From Zygnema cylindricum (lineage: Eukaryota; Streptophyta; Zygnematophyceae; Zygnematales; Zygnemataceae), in contig JBBHKE010003008.1 in NCBI GenBank assembly GCA_037447655.1, positions 55,001 through 118,800 on the forward strand: DNA of 63,800 nt, in the 5' to 3' direction. A program made the translations under genes and the position numbers. Below are positions 50,655 through 61,163 of the stretch, piece after piece; within the stretch, counting starts at the first letter, position 1, and each line of letters starts with the position of its first letter. The notes beneath the pieces are model-generated. The model was not told the DNA's origin. It ran no database searches and saw only the letters and a program-made list of their open reading frames with translations.

Positions 50655-51069
50655 TTAGCGCGTACGAAGAAACTGAAAGAATTGAAGTACAATTTGCGTC
50701 ATCTTTAGACTTTAAAATGTATTACTTTTGTCGTTTTGTGTTTTTCAACCCACGGCCACGTCATCCCACGTCATTCTAACAATTTACGTTAAAACATATC
50801 AGAGATGTGTTTTAATGTAAAGTACCACCAGACCACAAATAAGAAAACACCTTTGCACGTCCCAAAGGATATAAAAAAAAATCGACGAGTAACATTACAC
50901 TAAATTTTGTTCACAAGTATTGTTGACGTATAAAAACGTCACAAACTTTAATTAACAATTTCATTTTTGCGCATTGAGACACTTTGAAGAATGTACGTGT
51001 ACAGAGAATCTTCGCTACAATACAACGTAAGTTCGCAAAGTTTCGATTACACCGGGAAGTAGAGTAACA

Positions 51070-51468
51070 GGAGAAGTCAACACCAATAGCTACAACACCT
51101 ATGTTTGCGTCAACCCTACCAAAAACAGAGGAAAACGATGTTGGCACATGGGACTACAAAAATATGGTTGAAAAACATCTCATCCTCCAACATATCACTC
51201 AACAAGTTGCACTCCCCCTCCTCAATGCCACCAGATCTGCGGATCTGTGGGATTCCCTTCTCAAAATATAGAGAAGCGGAACCATTCAGCTACAACAATT
51301 AGCAAGGATACTCTTGTCAAATATAGAGAAGCGGGACCATTCAGCAACAACAATTAGCAGATCAGAGGTTGAAAGCTTATGTGTATAAAGGAGGAAAGAT
51401 TTCGACTTTTGCAATGACCTGGTCGGGCTGTTTATGGAGCTTGAAAGTGTAAGAAAGGAGGACCGTAA
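51070..51468 (+). pseudogene. Copia gag fragment (B/C family)
   Basis: Reads KTEENDVGTWDYKNMVEKHL and ILQHITQQVALPLLNATRSA, then, after stops and a 54-bp tandem duplication (about 51270-51350), AYVYKGGK and LFMELESV in changing frames. These match gag of element C at 6490-6770. It is cut by the family V element at 51469. Confidence 0.75.
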
Positions 51469-51630
51469 TTAGCGTTAATAATTTTTTCGCCACTAAAAAC
51501 ATCTTTTCTCCGTACACACTTGTCGGATTTTCAATTTGAGATCGCCAATTGAAAGCTGAGAATCTCACCTTTCAATCGCGACCGTCAGATCTAATATCCG
51601 ACATGTGTGTGCGGAGAAAAGATGTTTTAA
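51469..51630 (+). repeat. Hairpin MITE family V, copy 2 (right end cut)
   Basis: Arms with TTTTTTCGCCACT, then ATCTTTTCTCCGTACACACTTGTCGGAT, and on the other side GACATGTGTGTGCGGAGAAAAGATGTTTTAA. Similar to 55880-56065 and 60976-61163. The last bases of its right arm are replaced by element Y1. Confidence 0.65.
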
Positions 51631-53041
51631 GGGTGGACTTCCATTAGCAAAAAAGTGGGGTTTTTTATTGAAGGCCGTACCGTTTCGTACAAGTTCGTAC
51701 ATAATTTTTTTTTTTCAACGAAAACAGCATTACAATAAATTGTCCAAGGTTGTAGGCGTAAACTAGGACCGTCGGATTTAATTACACTTTTTATCCGTGA
51801 CGCCACATCACCAACCCTACAGTTTGTTAAGATCGTGCACAGGGTGGACAATTCTCGAATACAGAACGTGTAAAAATGGGCCGCGTGGAAAAGGGAGAAA
51901 ACATCCACGATGGGCGCGCGCATATGAGCGTACACGTCCCAAGGGCCATGTGCCTTTCGCCAAGGTGGCTGCGAATCTGCCGAAATTATCGTGTCACGCT
52001 CCCACCATCAAAGTTTGCCGCCGCCTTTTTGTCGTTGCGTTTTGAAAAATTGGGTAATACATTTAATGCGCTTTGTACGAATCATTAATTACCTCCGCTG
52101 GTACAGATATTACCTCCGCTCGTAGATATTGCATTCTGACATTGCGTTCGAAGATTCTTTCAATATTTTAAGCATCGAATATTAACCTACCTGTTACCAA
52201 CCAGAATAAGGGTGAAGTTCCATCAAGCGAAAAGTGGCGTTTCTAACAGAAATCCACAACTCTCCGTACCAGATCGTACCGCCTATTTTGTTTTTATACG
52301 AAACCCAACATTACAGAGAATCTTGCCGATACTCTCCGGAGGTCTTGGAGGTAATGCTGGCCGTCGGATGTTCATCTGCGATGAGTTCGCTTCAATTTTC
52401 TCTGTTAGACTCAACCCACCTCGACGAGGTGGGTTGGCATACACAGAAAAAAAAAAATTGTGACATGGTGGACAATTAAGCTACGTGTCATGATGGAAAA
52501 CCAACGAAAAATCTTAAGATTTGCACATGACACGCGGCTTCCAAAATATAACCGAAAATAAAAACGAAATTTCGTAACACTCCCTCGTCACGCTATTTTC
52601 GGTAACTTTTGTTCGTCACACTATTTCTCTCAAAGGACTTTCGCTTTGTTCGAAAGCTGAAACCCTAAAAAATGAGCTGGCGTAGCGTCTGCAAAAAGTA
52701 TAAATTTCTTGTCGTATTATTACTTCGTACGCAGGTACACGGTACACAAGTCAAGATTTGAAGTTAAGTTTGTCGGTGCTAAAAATCTGAAAGATATTTA
52801 ATATCGGATCGTAGCTTGCGTGGCGCCAATCAATTTAAAACACGTGGCATACAAACTCTACGTGATGGAACTTCGACTCAATCGACCCGGTCTGTAGAAT
52901 TTGCCGTACAATTAGAGAAACGTATGATGGAACTTCACCCTAAGCCGCGCAAATAAAAAGTGATTTACAGACGCGACGTAATGGAAGGCCTTCAATAATA
53001 TTTTCCGTACAATTACTGAGACGCAAAATGGAAGTCCACCC
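51631..53041 (+). mobile_element. MITE-like element Y1, interrupted by X1
   Basis: Ends GGGTGGACTTCCATTAG and (inverted) GGGTGGACTTCCATTTT. Without X1 it is about 680 bp and aligns with the reverse complement of Y2 (53976-54726) throughout. The left flank is TAA and the right flank TGA. It has no transposase. The right end is followed by a second copy of its last 26 bp. Confidence 0.75.
52210..52940 (+). mobile_element. MITE-like element X1 inserted in Y1, TSD TAA
   Basis: 16-bp perfect terminal inverted repeats GGGTGAAGTTCCATCA, TAA on both sides. The uninterrupted Y2 copy has a single TAA at the matching site (near 54090-54100), which confirms the insertion. A perfect 11-bp stem with a 1-base loop (AACCCACCTCG-A-CGAGGTGGGTT, 52417-52439) lies inside. 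Confidence 0.85.
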
Positions 53042-53112
53042 TGAGTCGCATAATGGAAGTCCACCCTGAGTCGATGTTCCATCACGAAGAGTCTGTAATC
53101 CACGTGTTATAC

Positions 53113-53301
53113 ATTGACCCTAAAAAGAGACGAAAGTCTATAGGTGTCGCAAGTATTGGCGACGTGTTCAACTGCCACATATTCAAAATAATGAACGCGC
53201 AAGTAACGATTCACATAGGCACACTTTGAAAAGTACACCGTAAAATCAGCGCTAAATTCCAAAATAACTTTTCAAAATATCGGTTACATGGGGACACGCC
53301 C
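53113..53301 (-). mobile_element. MITE-like element W3, fragment
   Basis: On the minus strand it starts GGGCGTGTCCCCATGTAACC and follows W1 for about 190 bp (ATTTTACGGTGTA, TTTTCAAAGTGT). The other end is lost next to an X-family fragment (53065-53112). Confidence 0.65.
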
Positions 53302-53304
53302 TTA

Positions 53305-54789
53305 GGGTCAAGTTCTTTCAGTCGAAAAGTGGGGTAGTTTACAGAAACACGCGACTTTCCGTACCAATCGTACCGTTTATTTTGTTTTTAAACGCAAAAC
53401 AACATTATAGAGATACTCTCCGAAGGACTTGGAGGAAACACTGACCGTCGGATGTTCATCCGCGGGGCATTCACTTCATTTTTCTCTGTAGCTGCCAGCC
53501 TACCTGTAAGAGGTGCCAACCTACCTGTAAGAGGTGGGTTGGCAGATACAGAAAAAAATTAATCGTGATACGCTGGACGAATAAGCTATGTGTCATTATG
53601 GAAAACCAACTAAAATTGACGAAATTTGCACATGGTATGTACGTTTCAAAATGCAACTGAAAATTAAAAAAGTAATCTCGAAACGGTCCTTCGTCGCGCA
53701 ATTTCTTTCGTCACACTATTTCTAGAAAGGATTTTCGTCATGTTCGAAAACACAAACCCTAAAAAATGAGATAGCATAAAAGACTGGCGTTTGCAGAAAG
53801 TACAAAGGTTTTGTCGTATTATGACTTGGTACATGGTACGCAACTGAAGATTTGAAGTGAAATTTGTCGGCGTGAAGATTTTTAAAAGATTTTCAATATC
53901 CGATAAAAATCTACGTGGTGCCACTCAATGTATAACACGTGGATTACAGACTCTTCGTGATGGAACATCGACTGAGGGTGGACTTCCATTATGAGTCTCA
54001 GTAATTGTACGGAAAATATTACTGAAGGGCGTGCCTTCCATTAGGTCGCGTCTGTAGATCCGTTTTTATTTGCGTGGTTTATTGTGGTTGGTAACACGTA
54101 GGTTAATTTTAGATGCTTAAAATCTTGAAAGAATACCAACACGTAGGTTAATTTTAGATGCTTAAAATCTTGAAAGAATTTTCGAACTCAATGTCAGAAC
54201 GCAATATCTGTACGGGCGGGGGTAATATCTGTACCAGCGGAGATAATATCTGTACCAGCGGAGGTAATTAATGACTCGTACAGAGCGCATTAAATGTACT
54301 ACCCAAATTTTCAAAACGCAACGACAAATAGGTGGCGGCAAACTTTGATGGTGGGAGCGTGACGCGATAATTTCGGCAGATTCGCAGCCACCTTGGCGAA
54401 AGGCACATGGCCCTTACGACGTGTACGCACACATGCACGCGCCCATCGTGGATTTCTTTTACCTTTTCCACGCGGCCTATTTTTACCCGTGCTGTATTCG
54501 AGAACTGTCCTCCCTGTGCACGGTCTTAACAAACTGTAGGGTTGGTGACGTGGCGTCACGGATAAAAAGTGTAATTGAATCCGACGGTCTTAATTTACGC
54601 CTACAACCTTGTACAATTTTCTGTAATGTTGTTTTCGTTGAAAAAAAAATATTTTTGTACAAACTTGTACGAAACGGTACGGCCCTCAGTAAAAAACCCC
54701 ACTTTTTCGCTAATGGAAGTCCACCCTCAATTAACCCGGCCTGTAGAGTTGGCCGTACGATTACAGAAGCGACTGATAGAACTTGACCC
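53305..54789 (+). mobile_element. MITE-like element X2, interrupted by Y2, TSD TTA
   Basis: Ends GGGTCAAGTTCTTTCA and (inverted) GGGTCAAGTTCTATC, TTA on both sides (53302-53304 and 54790-54792). Its left 670 bp align with X1 in the same orientation, and its last 60 bp (54730-54789) align with the right end of X1. Between them sits Y2. Confidence 0.8.
53976..54726 (-). mobile_element. MITE-like element Y2 inserted in X2
   Basis: 751 bp with inverted ends GGGTGGACTTCCATTA, in opposite orientation to Y1. Flanks are TGA and TCA; the intact X1 has TCA at this place, so the duplication is TCA with one later change. It holds a duplicated 45-bp segment (about 54100-54190) and short tandem ATATCTGTACCAGCGGAG units (about 54205-54265). 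Confidence 0.8.
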
Positions 54790-54799
54790 TTATGCGAAC

Positions 54800-54955
54800 G
54801 ACTTTTTTTAGATGTGATTGATTTTTTGTTTATTGCGATTTCACTTGCGAGCGCGATTCTATTAAATCATTATTTGTACCTTTTTACTTAAAAAAGTACA
54901 ATTTTGCACCGTCGGACGTTGTCCGTACTCCACACTATTTAAAGCAAACTTATAT
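54800..54955 (-). repeat. Dispersed repeat family U, copy 2
   Basis: The reverse complement carries AATAGTGTGGAGTACGG, AAAATTGTACTTTTTTAAGT and a GCGCTCGCA word, as in the copies at 24220 and 63625. Confidence 0.5.
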
Positions 54956-55074
54956 TAGAATCTTTTACGCTAATTAAACCTCACCTAAATTATAATAATG
55001 AAAAAAATAGAATCATTTACTCTATTTGGGCGTGGTAGAGTCGAAATTTCGAGCGACCGAGTGAGCGTTATTTA

Positions 55075-55854
55075 GGGTGCGTCCCCATGTACTTGTAAGT
55101 TAGCGAAATTGCTTTGTATTTTAGCGCGGATCCGCCGGACCCGGTTTTCAAGTGTCCCTATGTCTGTAATGACGAAATCGTAACTTACGCTTGTGACGAT
55201 TGTATACGTCGACAATACCTGTGACGGTTGTCAACGTCGACAATCTGTGGTCGCACGATATTTTTTGTACTTGCGTGTGACGTCGCATGTCCTACCGTGA
55301 CGATGTAGACGTACCGCCTTCCAGCCTGTGCAATTTCACGGTCGAAGATGAGGCGCTTTGCCTTCGCGTCTCCTGTCCGGTCGACGTGAAATGGCATCGG
55401 AATTTGAAGACCCCTGCAAAAAAAAAAATCCATACTAGATGAAAACGGACAAATCCAAACAAATTGTGTACTTATCTTTGTCGTATTAGAACACAAACGG
55501 ACAAAACATAGCGAACTATGTACTTTTCTTTGTCCTTGGAAATCGTAGGATTTTTGTCGAAATTTACGGCACGCGCGAAAATATGTTCCTATTTGTCAAT
55601 CGAAAAAAACCTAATTTAAATCACATCGCGCATGTGTTTTAAAGATAAGGTTGAAGATGACGTTTTTTGACGTCGGAGTGGGTCGAAAAGCACAAGACGA
55701 CAACTTTTCGTACATCCTAAGTTCAGGGATGACGCAAATTGTACATTACAAATTTGTGATTCCTTCGTACGGTTGCAACTTAGGAAGTACGGCGCTAAGT
55801 TTTACGGCAAAACGACAGGAAAAAACCCATACTTATGCACATGGGGACACACCC
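55075..55854 (+). mobile_element. MITE-like element W2, TSD TTA
   Basis: 780 bp, ends GGGTGCGTCCCCATG and (inverted) GGGTGTGTCCCCATG, flanked by TTA at 55072-55074 and 55855-55857. This is the cleanest member of family W. It has no transposase. Confidence 0.8.
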
Positions 55855-55879
55855 TTACTCTAATTACGATTTGCGGTGT

Positions 55880-56065
55880 AGTGTTAAAGTTTTTTTTCGC
55901 CACTTAAAATATCTTTTCTCCGTGCACACTTGTCGGGTTGTCAATTCGACGGTTGCTATTGAAAGGTAGGATTCTCACCTTCCTATTGGCGGTCTCCGGT
56001 TGACAATTCGACAAGTGTGCAAGGAGAAAAGATGATTTAAGTGGGGAAAAAACTTTAACCCTAAT
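55880..56065 (+). repeat. Hairpin MITE family V, copy 1
   Basis: About 185 bp, nearly palindromic. The left arm is GTTAAAGTTTTTTTTCGCCACTTAAA-like and continues TCTTTTCTCCGTGCACACTTGTCGG; the right arm is its inverse. The loop contains CCTATTGGCGGTC. Confidence 0.7.
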
Positions 56066-57481
56066 AACGATGAGCGGTATTGTTAGGAAACCTCTGCCTT
56101 CCTATCCTCTCGGATCCCCCGAGGAACCCGGATCACGGATCAGTAAATAATCCTACAATTGAGGGGACTCTTTCCATTCTCTCCTCCGCGATCTCCCGTC
56201 ACGACAGAGTCGTGACGTCACAGAGCATTCCCTCGACTGAAACATCGCCTGAGGTTTTCATTGGTTCCACTTTTTTGCGTTAGTTACAATTTGTCATTCA
56301 AGAAGAGCTAACTATGAAAAATAAAATACAGCAAATGTCGATTCTAATTTGAAAAACGCTAGAATACTTGTAAAAATTGAAATTGAAAGTCACATGGATA
56401 GCATTTGAAACATCAATTGACGTGAGATCTATTCTTGTCGTGAAGTATGTAACATAGATTTCAAACCTTAAAAAATGTTGAAACATTGTAAGAATTGTAA
56501 ACTTTTTTCAGAAAAAAAGGCCGTTTTGAAACCATTGAAACTTGGGAGTAGATAGAATATTTAATCGGCTTTATTAAAATAAAGGATAATGAGTATATTA
56601 AAACAAGAAAAATAAAGTTAAGGTGAAAAATATCATACAAGATTAAATAAATAAAATGACAAATAACAACTGCAAAGAGAAAATGGCGAACTAAAACGCA
56701 AAATAAATATACATAAACGAGTAGATCCATATAATATTTCATCTTCATATTTTATAGAATTCTTCTCTCCAAGCTCGACAAAATCTGAACGAAAATTGCA
56801 AAAGAAAAATGTAAACAAAAGATCAGCATCAAACCTCAAAACATCGTTAAAAACAAATGAATTATAAATGATTTATAATAATTCCAAAGTCAAAATTTAA
56901 TTTAAAAGCAAAGAATAAAAATTCCCCCATTGTGTCAATTCGATTGAAATATACATTAGTTACAAAATTTACGAAGTACCTCTCTCCATCCCCAAAGGAA
57001 AAAAAAGGGTGAGTAAAAAAAAAAAAAAAAAAATTTATAAAAAAAACAACAAAATAGTTCCTAAAAAAACTTGTAAATCAACACGTGATTCCACGAATTC
57101 CTTTGTTTCTACGAAATAAAATCGACACTGGTTGATTTCTAACCTTTAATATTCAAAACGTCGCCCTATTTTAGAATCAAAAAAGTAAAAAATTCATCAC
57201 CACTAAAAGTAGGGAATGCTCAAACTGAGCATTCCCTAATTAGATATTCTCATTAAACCCTATTTTTAAGATTTATAATTAAATCTGTGCCCATATTATA
57301 CCCATTCAATACTCCCTTCCCTTCCCTTCCCTTCTTTCACACAATTTCTCATACCCACTTCACATCCAGACCGTTTCTTGTATTCTTTTTGTGCCTATTC
57401 TACTACCCATTCTCCACTCAATTTTAACCCAATTTTACCCTCTTTACAACTCATTTTAACTCTTTTTACAACCAATTATAA
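56066..57481. other. AT-rich intergenic DNA downstream of the minus-strand gene
   Basis: No gene recognised; an open frame at 56080-56283 has no known motif. Contains A runs (for example 57018-57034), TTCCC repeats at 57310-57335 and the hairpin at 57210-57238. The 3' untranslated region of the minus-strand gene probably lies in the right part. Confidence 0.4.
57210..57238. other. Perfect 13-bp hairpin with a 3-nt loop
   Basis: TAGGGAATGCTCA, loop AAC, TGAGCATTCCCTA. About 240 bp downstream of the stop codon of the minus-strand gene. It could act in RNA 3' processing or be a transposon scar. Confidence 0.7.
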
Positions 57482-58399
57482 TTACTCAATATTTATAGAG
57501 CCCCACTCTAATCTAACAGCCGCCAAAACAGGAGTTACTTCTGGAGTAGGAGTCTCCTCCTCCTCCTCCTGCATGTCATACATATCCGATTCTCCAAAAT
57601 CTTTGGGAGCCAAAGTCCCTCCCTCCTCCTCTATTCTATTTTGCAATGGTAAATTGTCTAGCTCTGTCTTTTCCTCAGAAGCGGGAAGCTCCTCAGAAAC
57701 TTCCGACCGCTCGTGACCTTCAACAAATTCTAACCATCGGTCATTCCTTACAGCTACCTGATTCGCCTCATCCAAATCATCCTCATTAGGTCCTGTTCTC
57801 CATCCCTCCAACTCAAGTTCGTTTTTGTCTTCTTCCAACATGTCAGATGTCGTCTCATCTGTGTCTCTCTCAACCGTGTTTGACTCATCCATGTCTCTCT
57901 CAACCGTGTTTGTCTCATCCATATTCGTTCCGTCCATATTTGTCTCATCTGTGCTGCTCTCATCCGAGTTCGTCTCTTTTGTGCTCATCTCGCCTGTAGC
58001 CTCATCCTCCACAAACTTCTCATTCGTCCCATCTGCTGTTGTCTCATATACATTTCTCCCATCTAAAATAAAACTATCACCAGTGATTTCATCAATTTTC
58101 GAAATTGAGTTCTCCATGATGCTTTCTTCTCTCGACTCCTCCGATGTCATCTCATCCTCCTCTGTCTTATCTGATAAGCTCTCTACTGCCTTCAATTTTT
58201 CCACCTCGTCCATTGTGACCTCTTCCATGTCCCAGTCTAAATCGTCTTTGTCTTTTTCCTCCAATTTTGTCTCATCTCCCAAAAAGAAAGTCAATGCCGT
58301 CGTTAAATGCTTCAAACTTGCCTCGAGAGACGACGCTACCACGGAATCTTTTTTTTCCGAATCGTCTTCTGATTGGACGTCACTATCTTGTTGGCAAAG
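57482..58399 (-). CDS. Last exon of an acidic, repeat-containing protein
   Basis: Phase 0 after a TTGGGCAG acceptor; about 305 residues, stop at 57482-57484. It starts LCQQDSDVQSEDDSEKKDSV, then a predicted helix SLEASLKHLTTALTFFLGDE. It is dominated by Glu, Asp, Ser and Thr, with tandem ETNTVERDMDESNTVERD-like repeats (about 57860-57990) and a Glu run before the end (AAVRLEWGSINIE). I do not recognise the family. Codon use is mixed and non-repetitive outside the repeats, which supports a real gene. Confidence 0.7.
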   Translation of the reverse strand, partial: LCQQDSDVQSEDDSEKKDSVVASSLEASLKHLTTALTFFLGDETKLEEKDKDDLDWDMEEVTMDEVEKLKAVESLSDKTEEDEMTSEESREESIMENSISKIDEITGDSFILDGRNVYETTADGTNEKFVEDEATGEMSTKETNSDESSTDETNMDGTNMDETNTVERDMDESNTVERDTDETTSDMLEEDKNELELEGWRTGPNEDDLDEANQVAVRNDRWLEFVEGHERSEVSEELPASEEKTELDNLPLQNRIEEEGGTLAPKDFGESDMYDMQEEEEETPTPEVTPVLAAVRLEWGSINIE

Positions 58400-58951
58400 C
58401 TGCCCAAGATAAAAAAAAAAAAAGTTAAGTACAAGATACACGCAAAACAACATACAATTTAAACAAAACAAAAAAAGGAGATGGAAAGAACACAACAAGA
58501 CGAAACATAAAAAAACGGATTAAAATGTAACAGAAGTGACAAAATATAACGGATTACACTGGTACTTATATTACATGTTATGTAACAAAAATATTCAATA
58601 TGTTCCACTTTGCTTTTCTGTTTTATTCGAGTTTCATTTCCACATTCTATTTCACTCCTTTCTATGTTTTCCATTATAGATTGTTATGTTTTAGCAAAAT
58701 AGAAAAAAAATACAGAAACATTAGTGAAAGCACTATTTTTAGCAAGACTAAATCCAAAAAAAAAAAAAACAGAAGAAGTGTTACATACATATAACATATA
58801 GAACACACAAACAGACCATAAAAAAAAAAAACAACAACAACAGCAACGAAGACAAATTCCAAAACAGACCACAAAAAGAAGCACTTCCATCCCTTGAAAA
58901 AAAAGAAAGAAAAAAAAACAAAAAAAAAAAAAAAAAAAAAACTAGAGTCAC
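58400..58951 (-). other. Intron of the acidic-protein gene
   Basis: GTGACT donor (58951/58950) to CAG acceptor (58400). AT-rich, with T runs on the sense strand. Phase 0 on both sides. Confidence 0.6.
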
Positions 58952-59086
58952 CTTTATGTGAACCCGAGCATCCTCCATGGCATCCAAAGCGGCCGCCATA
59001 TTTTGTCGGTTTGTCTCCTTCTGAGCCTCCAGTATGGCAGCCATGGCCTCCTTCAGAGCCTCCTGGGAGCACTCTCGGGCAACCAT
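58952..59086 (-). CDS. Helical exon of the acidic-protein gene
   Basis: From the ATG at 59086: MVARECSQEALKEAMAAILE, then AQKETNRQNMAAALDAMEDA and RVHIK, a strongly helical, coiled-coil-like segment, then donor AAG|GTGACT. The ATG context (AAACCATGG) is good, so translation could start here. Alternatively it is an internal exon with the acceptor CCCCCGAG, but that phase does not fit the exon at 59901. Confidence 0.6.
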
Positions 59087-59900
59087 GGTTTCTCGGGGGG
59101 GAAGAGAGAAGGAGAGGGAGGGTTCGGAGAAGGACACCTCAGGGAGGATGCGGCGGCCTTGGGAGGAGAGGGAGAGCCTGGAAGGGAGGGAAGGGAAAGG
59201 GGGGAAAGGGTGGGGTGCGAGGGAAAGTTAACAGGGGAACAGGGAGGGGGGAGAGAGAGGGAGGGGAAGGAGGAGGGAAAGGGGGGAGGCGGAAAGGAAA
59301 TGCAGGCATAGGGCTGGGTAATATGGAGAAGGAGGGCCAGAGAGAGGAGAGGGAGGGGGAAAAGGAAGGGAGAGGAATTAAGAGGGGAAAAAGGGAGAGA
59401 ACGGAGGAGAGGAGGGAAAGGATAACAGGAACGACTAGAGTAAAGGAGTGAGAAAAAGAGAATGGGCATAAGAGAAAGAAGGAACGAAAAAAGTGAGAAG
59501 AGAGGGAGGAAGGTGAGAGGAAAGAGCATGGAGGAAATAAAACAAAACAGAAAGAACGGAATGGGGCATGGGGAAAAGGGGAAGAGGGAAGTGGGAAAGT
59601 TGAGGAAAGAGAGAAAGGGAGAGAGTGAGAGATAGGGAAGGAGAGAGAGACAGATAAAGGAAAGGAAATAAAGAAAGGGTGACATAGAGAGAGAGAAAGA
59701 GGAGATAGTAGAAAAAGAGAGGGAGGGAGGGCACCAGTAAAAGACAAAAATGGAATCAATGCACATAAAAAAGGAGGGGTACTACCATCGAAATTAACGA
59801 AAGAAAGAACCCAAAAAATAGCAAAAACCCCGAGGGAAAACATAATTTAAATGAGCAGCTAATAGTTACAAAAAAAAAAAAAAAAAAAAAAAACACTCAC
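59087..59900 (-). other. CT-rich (sense strand) presumed intron or 5' region
   Basis: Purine-rich on the plus strand, hence pyrimidine-rich on the sense strand, like most introns of the kinase gene. ORFs here on the minus strand are Ser/Leu/Pro/Phe simple sequence. A long A run lies at 59871-59893. Confidence 0.5.
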
Positions 59901-60139
59901 CCCTCATTCGCTTCCGGTTTCTCTTTGAGAGATTCGAGTTCCAGACCAGAATTAGAGTGGACTGGTAGAGTTTCCTTTAGGGATTCCGAAAAATGTAAGA
60001 GGGTGTGGTAGAAGGAATTAAGGAGGGAACTATCTTTCCCTTCTCCTCCCTCTACCCCTAAAGGCGGCAACATACGGCATTGGGAAACGTAGAGGAGAGA
60101 GAGGAGGAGGAGAGAGAGAAGTCGTATCCGTCCACCCAT
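59901..60139 (-). CDS. Signal-peptide exon, probable first exon of the acidic-protein gene
   Basis: ATG at 60139 opens MGGRIRLLSLLLLSLLYVSQ and CRMLPPL, a clear secretory signal (basic start, Leu-rich core, likely cut after the SQC region). It continues SLLNSFYHTLLHFSESLKET to a GTGAGTG donor at 59900, phase 2. No exon between here and 59086 with matching phase was found, so a small exon may be missing or this may be a separate gene. Confidence 0.5.
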
Positions 60140-60975
60140 TTCAAATAAGAGAGATAAAGTGAGAGAGAGAGAGAATGAGAGAAGAAGAGAGAGGAATTGA
60201 GAGAAATTGAGACAAATAGAGGGAAGGAAACTGGTGTCAAGAATACAGGAGGTCAACAGGAGGAGAAATGTAGAGGGAGAGGAAGGGAGAAGAAGGGAGA
60301 GGAAAGGGAGAGGCAAGGGAAGGCAAGAGAGAGGAAGGGAAGGATAAAGAGAGAGAAAACGGATAGATATTGTCAAAAGTCGGGGATTTTCGAGGGATAT
60401 AAAAGAGGAAGGAGAGACGGGGAAAAAGGAAGTCGGGGAGTTTGTATCATTAGGTGGAGGCGGGAAACGGCCTTTCGAAAAATCTGAACCGTCGATCGAG
60501 ATCCTTTTCTAGTTAAAACGGTTGAAATGTACGGAATGTGACTTCAACGGTTTGAATTTGTACAATATTCTTGTCACATTGTACTTTTTTTGTCAACAGC
60601 TTATCGATTGGAAGTTTACGGATAAAAGTTACCGTTGGCACAAAGAAATTTGTCGTTATTTTAGTCATTCCGCGCTTGTATTCTGTACGAATATCTGTAC
60701 GGAAATCATATCTCGCACGTGATTGCAATCTACACGTGGTTAACGTATACTACACGTCATTTACTTGACTGCTTCTAACTTTTTATTGCGGCGGAAATGG
60801 ACATTGCCACGTGGCGTATGAGGACCTGGACCAGGACCGCTTAAAACAAGGGTGACCACGCAACTGATAATTTCATGATGTTTCTCACCGTACCCAATTA
60901 GAAACGATCTACGATACTCCAGCACGATATCTGTGCTGTAAGTGCACTAGTACAGTACACCGTGAATCACTATTA
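60140..60975. other. Upstream region of the signal-peptide exon and intergenic DNA
   Basis: 60140-60370 is GA-rich on the plus strand (CT-rich 5' leader on the minus strand). 60480-60975 is intergenic with GTAC-type words. No TATA box was identified with confidence. Confidence 0.4.
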
Positions 60976-61163
60976 CTGTAGTGTTGATGGTTTTTTTGCC
61001 ACGTAAAACATATTTTCTCCGTACACGTTTGTCGGATTTTTTATCTGACGGTTGCGATTGAAAACTATTAGTGCAACCTTTCGATTGGCGGCCTCCATGT
61101 GAAAATCGGACAAATATGTACGGAGAAAAGATGTTTCAAGTGGCAAAAAAATAATTTACCCTA
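60976..61163 (+). repeat. Hairpin MITE family V, copy 3
   Basis: TTTTTTTGCCACGTAAAACAT followed by TTTTCTCCGTACACGTTTGTCGG, and the inverse arm GGACAAATATGTACGGAGAAAAGATG with AAGTGGCAAAAAAATAA. Ends TAGTGTT / (inverted) TTAGGGTAAA. Confidence 0.7.

Noticed and set aside
51797-54559. Similar 80-residue frames on opposite strands (52045 and 54311 areas)
   Set aside because: They are the same interior of MITE family Y in inverse orientation; similarity is at DNA level, with no sign of protein selection.
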